Shown here piece after piece: positions 1-5,185 of a DNA stretch of 5,193 nt; the stretch's first letter is position 1; each line of letters opens with the position of its first letter. Origin of the DNA: an uncultured Lachnospiraceae bacterium (GTDB lineage Bacteria; Bacillota; Clostridia; Lachnospirales; Lachnospiraceae). The notes beneath the pieces are model-generated. The model ran no database searches. It was not told where the DNA came from and saw nothing but the letters and a program-made list of their open reading frames with translations. A program made the translations under genes and the position numbers. The stretch covers positions 1 to 5,193 of the forward strand of contig CAMTBF010000287.1 of NCBI GenBank assembly GCA_947068385.1, read 5' to 3'.

Positions 1-57
1 CGGTGAATATATCGACCAGTCTAAATATACAAAAGCTTGCGAAACATTGGATAAGGC
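1..57. other. left-edge stretch upstream of ftsY, no gene assigned
   Basis: These 57 bases are clearly more AT-rich than the ftsY gene that follows. The frame shared with ftsY holds stops at 4-6, 22-24 and 52-54, so nothing is fused to FtsY from upstream. Another frame is open from 2 to a TGA at 92-94, but the 30 residues it encodes match no family I recognise and run into ftsY. An upstream gene could end at the TGA at 4-6. In many Clostridia smc lies directly before ftsY, but the visible bases are too few to say so here. I see no recognisable promoter. Confidence 0.5.
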
Positions 58-1008
58 ATGGCAGAGGGAAAGAAGGGCTTTTTCGCCAGATTGAAGGAGG
101 GCCTGACGAAGACCAGGAACAATATCGTCCGGGGAATCGATTCCGTTTTCAGCGGATTTTCCGCCATTGACGATGATTTCTACGAGGAGCTGGAGGAGAT
201 CCTCATCATGGGGGACATCGGCGTCAACGCTACCACGGAGATCATCAGCCGCCTGAAGGCCCAGATAAGGGAGCAGCATATCAAGGAGCCCCACGAGTGC
301 AAACAGCTCCTGATAGAGGGCATCAAGGAGCAGATGCGGGTGGACGAGACCGCCTATGAGTTCGAGAAGCGCCAGTCCGTGATTATGGTGATCGGGGTCA
401 ACGGCGTGGGCAAGACCACCTCCGTAGGGAAGCTGGCGGGCAAGTTCAAGGAGGACGGCCGTAAGGTGCTGATCGCCGCCGCCGACACCTTCCGGGCCGC
501 CGCGGGAGATCAGCTGGCTGAGTGGGCCAGGCGCGCGGAGGTGCCCATGGTGGGCGGAAACGAGGGCGCGGATCCGGCCAGCGTGGTGTTCGATGCGGTG
601 AACGCCGCCAAGGCCAGGGGAGTGGACGTGCTGCTGATCGACACGGCGGGACGGCTCCACAACAAGAAGAACCTGATGGAGGAGCTGCGGAAGATGAACC
701 GCATCGTGGACAGGGAGTTCCCGGACGCCCACAGGGAGAACCTGATCGTGCTGGACGGCACCACGGGGCAGAACGCGCTGGTGCAGGCCAGGGAGTTCGG
801 CGAGGTGGCGGATCTGACAGGCATCATCCTCACCAAGATGGACGGCACGGCAAAGGGCGGCATCGCGGTGGCCATCCAGTCGGAGCTGCGGGTGCCGGTG
901 AAATACATCGGCGTGGGCGAGACCATAGATGACCTGCAGAAGTTCGACTCGGACGAGTTCGTGAACGCCCTGTTCGATGTGACAGTGGAGAAAGAAGGAG
1001 GAGAGTAA
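58..1008 (+). CDS. ftsY: signal recognition particle receptor FtsY (SRP GTPase)
   Basis: FtsY is the membrane-associated receptor that docks the SRP (Ffh plus 4.5S RNA)-ribosome complex at the Sec translocon; paired GTP hydrolysis by FtsY and Ffh releases the nascent membrane protein. All the SRP-GTPase motifs are visible: P-loop GVNGVGKTT at residues 113-121, DTFRAAA at 143-149, DTAGR at 195-199, TGQNA at 236-240, TKMDG at 259-263 and GVGE at 285-288 followed by DDLQKF. The N domain begins near residue 40. The acidic A domain is reduced to a short basic amphipathic segment (KKGFFARLKEGL, 5-16), as in many Firmicutes, and 316 residues is normal for this short form. The start is well fixed: an in-frame TAA at 52-54 lies one codon before ATG 58. 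Only a weak purine-rich match (GGATAAGG, 49-56) precedes it, too close for an ideal Shine-Dalgarno. The gene ends in a strong ribosome binding site for ilvA, which starts one base after its stop. Confidence 0.97.
   Translation: MAEGKKGFFARLKEGLTKTRNNIVRGIDSVFSGFSAIDDDFYEELEEILIMGDIGVNATTEIISRLKAQIREQHIKEPHECKQLLIEGIKEQMRVDETAYEFEKRQSVIMVIGVNGVGKTTSVGKLAGKFKEDGRKVLIAAADTFRAAAGDQLAEWARRAEVPMVGGNEGADPASVVFDAVNAAKARGVDVLLIDTAGRLHNKKNLMEELRKMNRIVDREFPDAHRENLIVLDGTTGQNALVQAREFGEVADLTGIILTKMDGTAKGGIAVAIQSELRVPVKYIGVGETIDDLQKFDSDEFVNALFDVTVEKEGGE
995..1001 (+). promoter_or_regulatory. ribosome binding site of ilvA inside the ftsY 3' end
   Basis: AAGGAGG ends 8 bases before ATG 1010 and lies within the last codons of ftsY. 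It is close to ideal and supports the long IlvA form that starts at 1010. Because the ftsY stop (TAA 1006-1008) sits between this site and the ATG, ribosomes finishing FtsY would clear or reload the site, which suggests translational coupling (inference). Confidence 0.8.
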
Positions 1009-1009
1009 G

Positions 1010-2368
1010 ATGGAGGAACAGGAGCGTTCTATGGAAGAAGAGCAATCCATGGAAGAAGAGGAATCTATGGATGAAAGCCATACCGAAGAAAATAAGAAGG
1101 AAGAGGGGGAGACAGAGATGGGTATTGAAGCGGGAGAAATGCAGTCCCTCGAAGAGGGACTTTCCCTGGAGAAGTTCGAGGAGGCATCGGAGATCGTAAA
1201 GCAGGTGACTTTGGAGACGAAGCTGGTGTTCAGCGAGTACCTGAGCAGCCAGACAGGGAACAAGGTCTACTTAAAGCCCGAGAACATGCAGCTGACAGGC
1301 GCGTATAAGCTCAGGGGCGCGTATTATAAGATCTGCACCCTCACGGACGAGGAGCGGGCCAAGGGCCTGATCACCGCCTCCGCCGGGAACCATGCCCAGG
1401 GCGTGGCCTACGCGGCGAAGGCCTACGGTACCAAGGCCGTCATCGTCATGCCCACCACCACGCCTCTGATGAAGGTCAACCGCACCAAGGGCTACGGTGC
1501 GGAGGTGGTGCTGTACGGGGACGTGTACGACGAGGCCTGCGCCAAGGCCTATGAGCTGGCGGAGGAGAACGGATACACCTTCATCCATCCCTTCGACGAC
1601 CTGATGGTGGCCACCGGACAGGGGACCATCGCCATGGAGATTGTCAAGGAGCTGCCCCTTGTGGACTACATACTGGTGCCCATCGGCGGCGGCGGCCTGG
1701 CCACGGGCGTGGCTACCCTGGCAAAACTTCTGAATCCCAAGATAAAAGTGATTGGAGTGGAGCCTGCCGGGGCAAACTGTATGCAGAGGTCCCTGGAGGA
1801 GGGGCATGTGGTGACCCTGCCCAAGGTCAGCACCATCGCGGACGGCACCGCGGTGAAGACCCCCGGGAGTAAGCTCTTCCCCTATATCCAGAAGAACCTG
1901 GACGGCATCATCACGGTGGAAGACCACGAGCTGGTAGTCTCCTTCCTGGACATGGTGGAGAACCACAAGACCGTGGTGGAGAACTCCGGGCTTCTCACCG
2001 TGGCGGCCTTGAAGCATCTGGACGTAAAGGGCAAGAAGATAGTGGCCATCTTAAGCGGCGGGAACATGGACGTGACCACCATGTCCTCCGTGGTCCAGCA
2101 GGGCCTGATCATGCGCGACAGGGTGTTTACCGTGTCCATGCTGCTGCCGGATAAGCCGGGCGAGCTGTACAAGGTGTCAGGCATCATCGCCAAGGCCAAC
2201 GGCAACGTGGTGGAGCTGGAGCACAACCAGTTCGTCACCACGAACAGAAACGCCGCCGTGGAGCTGCGGATCACCATGGAGGCCTTCGGCACGGAGCACA
2301 AGGAGCAGATCATGAAGTCGCTGGAGGAGGAAGGCTATAAGCCTAGGCTGGTGAACGTGCCGGGCTGA
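1010..2368 (+). CDS. ilvA: threonine ammonia-lyase (threonine dehydratase), medium form with one ACT domain
   Basis: A PLP enzyme of fold type II that deaminates L-threonine to 2-oxobutanoate and ammonia, the first committed step to isoleucine or a catabolic route for threonine. The PLP lysine is K100 in a TGAYKLRGA context. SAGNHAQG (124-131) lies near the substrate site, the glycine loop GGGGL (226-230) binds the PLP phosphate, and SGGN is at 349-352. A single ACT domain covers about 371-452, as in the roughly 400-residue medium form, and is likely to bind an amino-acid effector; which one cannot be read from the sequence. At 452 residues the protein is longer than usual because of a Glu-rich extension of about 50 residues (21 Glu in the first 50) built partly from a three-copy repeat. 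The family's normal start resembles SLEKFEEA at 52-59. ATG 1010 has a near-perfect ribosome binding site; ATG 1118 (residue 37) is an alternative with its own site. The gene is probably co-transcribed with ftsY. No isoleucine genes are adjacent, so biosynthetic versus catabolic use is open. Confidence 0.94.
   Translation: MEEQERSMEEEQSMEEEESMDESHTEENKKEEGETEMGIEAGEMQSLEEGLSLEKFEEASEIVKQVTLETKLVFSEYLSSQTGNKVYLKPENMQLTGAYKLRGAYYKICTLTDEERAKGLITASAGNHAQGVAYAAKAYGTKAVIVMPTTTPLMKVNRTKGYGAEVVLYGDVYDEACAKAYELAEENGYTFIHPFDDLMVATGQGTIAMEIVKELPLVDYILVPIGGGGLATGVATLAKLLNPKIKVIGVEPAGANCMQRSLEEGHVVTLPKVSTIADGTAVKTPGSKLFPYIQKNLDGIITVEDHELVVSFLDMVENHKTVVENSGLLTVAALKHLDVKGKKIVAILSGGNMDVTTMSSVVQQGLIMRDRVFTVSMLLPDKPGELYKVSGIIAKANGNVVELEHNQFVTTNRNAAVELRITMEAFGTEHKEQIMKSLEEEGYKPRLVNVPG
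1028..1081 (+). repeat. three-copy 18-base in-frame tandem repeat in the 5' end of ilvA
   Basis: Units lie at 1028-1045, 1046-1063 and 1064-1081 and encode SMEEEQ, SMEEEE and SMDESH. The first two differ at only two bases; the third diverges in its second half. Each unit contains an ATG in the ilvA frame. GAA codons dominate here, whereas the enzyme core prefers GAG, which suggests that the extension arose by local repeat expansion rather than being part of the ancestral enzyme (inference). Confidence 0.8.
1104..1111 (+). promoter_or_regulatory. candidate internal ribosome binding site for a shorter IlvA
   Basis: AGGGGGAG lies 6 bases before ATG 1118, codon 37 of the long frame. Initiation there would give a 416-residue protein, closer to the usual medium-form length, lacking the repeat. 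The run also simply encodes Glu and Gly codons, so the match may be fortuitous. Confidence 0.4.
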
Positions 2369-2495
2369 TCGTCGGACTATTGCGGCATGACTGTTGTAGG
2401 AGGACTTTTTTTGCACGGCACGGCTCTGGAGGCCCGGCGTTCTGACGGGGGACAGGAGCCTGCTGTGCGGGACTTTAGATGGAATGCCCGGAGGG

Positions 2496-2524
2496 AGCGG
2501 GCTGCCTGAAGAGGGCGGCCCGCT
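2496..2524 (+). terminator. GC-rich hairpin between ilvA and yitT, possible weak terminator or processing site
   Basis: Arms 2496-2506 and 2514-2524 pair over 11 base pairs (one G-U in RNA) around a 7-base loop, TGAAGAG. This is the strongest hairpin I see in the 187-base gap between ilvA and yitT. No T-tract follows; the next bases are TCTGTGGGCTTT. It is therefore not a standard intrinsic terminator, and it may instead attenuate, protect or separate the two messages. The rest of the gap (2369-2495) has a seven-T run at 2406-2412 without a hairpin before it, and no clear promoter. Confidence 0.4.
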
Positions 2525-2555
2525 TCTGTGGGCTTTAGGGAGGTAGTGCGGGAGG

Positions 2556-3476
2556 ATGAAGGAGAACAAGGTGCAGGTCAGTAAAGAGCAGGAGAGGGAG
2601 ATTCGGTATGAGGAGAAGAAGACGTTCCGGCGCAGGCTGACGGATTATCTGGTGATCACCGTGGCATCGTTGATCTACGCCGTGGCGGTGAGCTTCTTCC
2701 TGGATCCCAACTCCCTGGCGCCCGGCGGCGTAACCGGTATCGCGATTATATTAAACCGGATTACCGGACTGGAGACCGGTACATGGATGTTCATGATCAA
2801 TATCCCGATTCTGGTGCTGGGGATGTGGAAATTCGGCTGGAAGTTCATCCTTTCCACCCTCTACTGCACCGCCGCCACCTCCTTCTTCACCAATCGGCTG
2901 GCATCCGTGGGGGCAGTGACGGCGGATCCGCTGCTTGCCGCCGTGGTGGGAGGCTCCCTGATGGCGGTGTCCCTGGGGCTGGTGTTCAAGGCGGGGGCCA
3001 CCACCGGGGGCACGGACATCATCGTCAAGCTCCTGCGGCTGCGCTTTCCCCATCTGAAGACGGGCTCCCTCTTCCTGCTGACGGATGCCATCATCGTGAC
3101 GGCTTCGGCCTTCGTGTTCCAGGATCTGGACACGGCGCTGTACGCAGGGCTCGTGGTCTTCATCAATTCCGTGCTGCTGGACATCGTGCTGTACGGGCGG
3201 GACGGCGCGAAGATGTTCTTCATCATCAGCGACAGCCCCGAAAGGATCGTCAGCCGCCTGCTGGAGGAGCTGGACATCAGCGCCACGTACATCTCCGGCA
3301 GCGGCGCTTACACGGGCATGGACAAGAAGGTGGTCTTGTGCGTGGTGAAGAAGCCCCTTTCGCCGAAGCTGGAGGAGATCGTCCGCCAGGAGGATCCGGG
3401 GGCCTTTACGATCATCACCAGCGCTTCGGAGATCTACGGGGAGGGGTATAAGAGCATTTTCAGTCAGAAGCTGTGA
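2556..3476 (+). CDS. YitT family membrane protein (DUF161 plus C-terminal DUF2179)
   Basis: An integral membrane protein of the YitT/YpjC group, widespread in Firmicutes and usually in several copies. Its biochemical role is not established. After a charged cytoplasmic N-terminus (1-30), hydrophobic segments appear at about 31-49, 78-99, 125-143, 172-188 and 195-213. The family hallmarks are PGGVTGIAII (56-65) and GATTGGTDII (147-156). The soluble DUF2179 domain follows from about 217 to 300, with the typical GSGAYTG...KKVVLCVV stretch (248-264). At 306 residues it is slightly longer than the usual 280-290, because of the N-terminus. ATG 2556 is preceded by GGGAGG at 2538-2543, a rather long 12-base spacing, while a second GGGAGG at 2550-2555 abuts the ATG. 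With no clear promoter in the gap, readthrough from ilvA is likely. The 3' end overlaps the convergent gene by 13 bases. Family assignment is firm; substrate and function are unknown. Confidence 0.93.
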   Translation: MKENKVQVSKEQEREIRYEEKKTFRRRLTDYLVITVASLIYAVAVSFFLDPNSLAPGGVTGIAIILNRITGLETGTWMFMINIPILVLGMWKFGWKFILSTLYCTAATSFFTNRLASVGAVTADPLLAAVVGGSLMAVSLGLVFKAGATTGGTDIIVKLLRLRFPHLKTGSLFLLTDAIIVTASAFVFQDLDTALYAGLVVFINSVLLDIVLYGRDGAKMFFIISDSPERIVSRLLEELDISATYISGSGAYTGMDKKVVLCVVKKPLSPKLEEIVRQEDPGAFTIITSASEIYGEGYKSIFSQKL

Positions 3477-4777
3477 CGGCTCCCCGGAATTTCGACAGCG
3501 GGCCGGCCCATGTACTGCACGGCGATCCTGTCCTCCGGATGCACGTCCGTCAGGTACAGCACCGCCAGGAACATCCATTCCAGCGGCTTCATGAGATAAT
3601 AGATCAGGTCTGCCACATAGGGGGAACGGATGCATCTTGCCACAGGGAAGCCGTACTTATCGTAAAAATTCCGCAGGGCCCTGTGGAAGCGGGGCGTCCT
3701 TTCCTCCAGAACCTGTTCAAAGGCGTTGGCCACGCAAAGCTGTCTGTTCACGATGACCTCATGCCCGTGCCGTATCCCTAAGCGCAGGGGCTTCACGATT
3801 TTCCTGTGTCCTCCGGCGGCTACGGTGCACAGATAGTGCTCGTCATAATAGACGTTCTGGGGAGCCACCCGCCTGGACAGGTTCCAGTCGCTGGTCTGGG
3901 TCCAGGCCCGGATGACGGAATCCGGCGCCTGACCGAACAGGACCAGGACGGCTATCAGGATGCCGAGCAGCGGCCACATCAGGAGGAATGCCGCCAGGGG
4001 CCAGAGCCTTGCGTTGTCCAATATGCGGCTGCAGCCCCGCAGGAAGGGGATCCGGTGGATTTTGTGCATCTCATGGGGGATGCGCTCCCATTCCCGGATT
4101 TTGGTCAGGATCGTCCTGGCGGTGATGAGGATGCAGTTTAAGGGCAGCAGCAGGAGCGGCAGGCTGGTGAACGGATCCTGATAGATTTGGACGCCCCAGA
4201 CGATGCTCTCTATGGTGCCCAGGTACATGGCGGACATGCCCAGCACCAGCAGGAGGGGCGGGGTCTTCTTTAAGGGGAGGAAGCTCACTGTCAGATATCC
4301 CGCGAAGCCTGCCAGGGCGATGACCCAGACGGTCAATGTGCTCTGGGTGTAGATAGGCGTATGCTGCTGGGTATTGGCCAGCTGCTCGGTCCAGTCGCTT
4401 GCGAACTTCACATCCATCATGCCCAGATAGAGGTGGCTGTACAGGAGGCCTAAGGGCACCGTGACGATGTCGAATATCCGGTGCCGGGCATGCTCCTTCC
4501 CAGGGTTTATGGCCAGGGCAAACAGCAGGTAGAGCTCGGCTCCCGTCAGGACAAGGGGATACAGGACGAACGCGGCCAGCACGAATCCTATGAAAAGGAT
4601 GGAGATCGGCAGGGCAAGGAGCTTTTCCACGGCAGGGTCGCCGGATCTGAGGAAGTTGGGCATGCAGGCCAGGAAAGCGCCCGCCAGGCCCAGGGGAAGC
4701 GTGACGATGACGGAGGACAGCAGGGGCCTTTTCTTTATTGTTTCCTTTAGCTTTGATTTCTTGTTCTTGTCTGACAT
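3464..4777 (-). CDS. multi-pass membrane protein, DUF6688-like, function unknown
   Basis: A 437-residue protein with a basic cytoplasmic N-terminus (KNKKSKLKETIKKR) and hydrophobic segments at about 20-40, 54-90, 101-119, 147-167, 173-197, 205-220 and 259-283. A mostly soluble C-terminal part (about 290-437) follows, with one further hydrophobic stretch at 392-410. The C-terminal part, with YLCTVAAGGH (315-324), RHGHEVIVNRQLCVANAFE (336-354) and PLEWMFLAVLYLTDVHPE (398-415), resembles what I recall of the DUF6688 family in Lachnospiraceae; this is from memory, not a search. Cys317, His324, His337, His339, Cys348 and His365 cluster there and could form a metal or catalytic site (inference). 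ATG 4777 is supported by AAAGGA at 4785-4790, and a promoter lies upstream. It is transcribed alone, so context says nothing about its role. It is intact, with no frameshift visible. Confidence 0.88.
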   Translation of the reverse strand: MSDKNKKSKLKETIKKRPLLSSVIVTLPLGLAGAFLACMPNFLRSGDPAVEKLLALPISILFIGFVLAAFVLYPLVLTGAELYLLFALAINPGKEHARHRIFDIVTVPLGLLYSHLYLGMMDVKFASDWTEQLANTQQHTPIYTQSTLTVWVIALAGFAGYLTVSFLPLKKTPPLLLVLGMSAMYLGTIESIVWGVQIYQDPFTSLPLLLLPLNCILITARTILTKIREWERIPHEMHKIHRIPFLRGCSRILDNARLWPLAAFLLMWPLLGILIAVLVLFGQAPDSVIRAWTQTSDWNLSRRVAPQNVYYDEHYLCTVAAGGHRKIVKPLRLGIRHGHEVIVNRQLCVANAFEQVLEERTPRFHRALRNFYDKYGFPVARCIRSPYVADLIYYLMKPLEWMFLAVLYLTDVHPEDRIAVQYMGRPAVEIPGSRHSF

Positions 4778-4784
4778 GGTCTTG

Positions 4785-4790
4785 TCCTTT
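4785..4790 (-). promoter_or_regulatory. ribosome binding site of the - strand membrane protein gene
   Basis: Read on the - strand this is AAAGGA, 7 bases before the ATG at 4777. It supports the annotated start over later Met codons. Confidence 0.65.
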
Positions 4791-4829
4791 CGGATTTTCT
4801 ATTTTCCTGATATTGGATATTTGCATCTT

Positions 4830-4858
4830 ATATTATAACAGAAGGGCATGAATGTCAA
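4830..4858 (-). promoter_or_regulatory. sigma-A type promoter for the - strand membrane protein gene
   Basis: On the - strand a perfect -35 TTGACA (4858-4853) is followed by TAATAT at 4835-4830 with a 17-base spacer, or by perfect TATAAT at 4837-4832 with a 15-base spacer. Transcription would start near 4823, giving a leader of about 45 bases. Upstream of the -35 a strongly A/T-rich stretch (about 4859-4884) could act as an UP element. Confidence 0.72.
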
Positions 4859-4907
4859 TAATTATTTATTGATTTTCGATAAAAGAGAGGACGGAGCAGA
4901 AAATAGA

Positions 4908-4936
4908 TTGATTTAATGTGGTGTATACATTACAAT
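4908..4936 (+). promoter_or_regulatory. sigma-A type promoter for the gene starting at 5009
   Basis: A -35 of TTGATT (4908-4913, four of six consensus bases) and a -10 of TACAAT (4931-4936, five of six) are separated by exactly 17 bases. A start near 4943 would give a leader of about 65 bases. It diverges from the - strand promoter at 4830-4858 without overlapping it. Confidence 0.6.
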
Positions 4937-4953
4937 ATAGATACGACCACATT
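4915..4953. repeat. inverted repeat centred on the -10 element, candidate operator
   Basis: AATGTGGT (4915-4922) and ACCACATT (4946-4953) are perfect 8-base inverted arms separated by 23 bases. The adjoining GTAT (4923-4926) and ATAC (4941-4944) extend the dyad with one unpaired G at 4945. The centre falls on the TACAAT -10 box, and arm centres are 31 bases apart, about three helical turns. This fits a dimeric regulator site, but no matching regulator is encoded in the window. Confidence 0.45.
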
Positions 4954-4966
4954 TGGGGTTTACGGG

Positions 4967-4993
4967 AACTATATCAAGTACAGAAATATAGTT
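4967..4993. repeat. small inverted repeat in the leader of the last gene
   Basis: AACTATAT (4967-4974) and ATATAGTT (4986-4993) are perfect 8-base inverted arms around an 11-base loop. It lies between the promoter and the ribosome binding site, which begins two bases later at 4995, so it could be a weak leader hairpin or an operator half-pair. The same dyad recurs at the window end because it lies inside the 48-base arm. Confidence 0.45.
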
Positions 4994-4994
4994 T

Positions 4995-5002
4995 GGGAGG
5001 TG
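4995..5002 (+). promoter_or_regulatory. ribosome binding site of the gene starting at 5009
   Basis: GGGAGGTG lies 6 bases before ATG 5009, a strong match with good spacing. It fixes the start of the truncated AAA-ATPase-like gene. Confidence 0.78.
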
Positions 5003-5008
5003 TAGCGC

Positions 5009-5185
5009 ATGGCCAGGATTATTGCCATTGGATGTCAGGATTTTCAGACGATTCGGGAGAACGGGTATTTCTATATCGATAAGACATCATTTCTTTCCCA
5101 GTGGTGGGAGAGCGGGGACAGCGTGACGCTGATAACAAGGCCCAGGCGCTACACCTCCCAAACTATATTTCTGTACTTGATATAG
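5009..5185 (+). CDS. N-terminus of a DUF1703/AAA-ATPase-like protein, disrupted at the window end
   Basis: The first 47 residues (5009-5149) match the start of the AAA-ATPase-like family (PF09820, usually joined to a C-terminal PD-(D/E)XK nuclease-like DUF1703 domain; full proteins exceed 500 residues). Recognisable parts are the IAIG opening, NGYFYIDKT (18-26) and SVTLITRPRR (38-47). In the family, RPRR is followed by FGKT, the ATP-binding P-loop. Here codon 48 is Tyr, and the frame runs through the inverted copy of the gene's own leader to a TAG at 5183-5185, giving a 58-residue product without P-loop, ATPase or nuclease parts. Promoter and ribosome binding site look intact, so the gene itself is probably complete in the organism and the break probably belongs to this sequence end. 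These proteins are common and often multicopy in Lachnospiraceae and Bacteroidetes; their role is not settled. Confidence 0.82.
   Translation: MARIIAIGCQDFQTIRENGYFYIDKTSFLSQWWESGDSVTLITRPRRYTSQTIFLYLI

Larger units (their letters stand above)
4961..5008 (+). repeat. left arm of a perfect 48-base inverted repeat
   Basis: This stretch is exactly the reverse complement of 5146-5193. It covers the 5' leader and the ribosome binding site of the last gene and ends at the base before its ATG. The arms enclose 137 bases. As this copy sits in a normal promoter-leader-start context, it is probably the original and the right arm the copy (inference). Confidence 0.95.

Noticed and set aside
522..932. 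Open frames overlapping ftsY on both strands (522-932 + and 510-926 -)
   Set aside because: Shadows of the GC-rich ftsY coding frame, with Gly/Arg-rich or Ser/Pro-rich translations and no motifs.
1271..2017. Antisense open frame of 248 codons within ilvA
   Set aside because: It lies wholly opposite a well-supported enzyme gene. Its His/Gly/Val-rich product has no recognisable motif, and GC-rich third positions readily open such frames.
2398..2413. Seven-T run after ilvA as an intrinsic terminator
   Set aside because: No stem precedes it: the bases just before (TAGGAGGAC) have no complementary arm upstream.
2369..2555. T-box or other amino-acid riboswitch linked to ilvA
   Set aside because: The gap lies downstream of ilvA, and I find no T-box antiterminator core (GGTGG-ACC type) or T-rich terminator. 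Upstream of ilvA there is only one base before ftsY ends.
2751..3635. Antisense open frame of 294 codons opposite yitT
   Set aside because: It is opposite a clear family member and runs into the reverse gene in another frame. The product is Arg/His/Gln-rich and low complexity.
3473..3781. + strand frame of 102 codons downstream of yitT
   Set aside because: It overlaps the 3' end of yitT, is antisense to the DUF6688-like gene, and shows no ribosome binding site or motif.
4071..4826. Second - strand frame of 251 codons overlapping the DUF6688-like gene
   Set aside because: It is a shifted shadow of the real gene with a Pro/Arg/Gly/His-rich product, and its start lies upstream of the mapped ribosome binding site.
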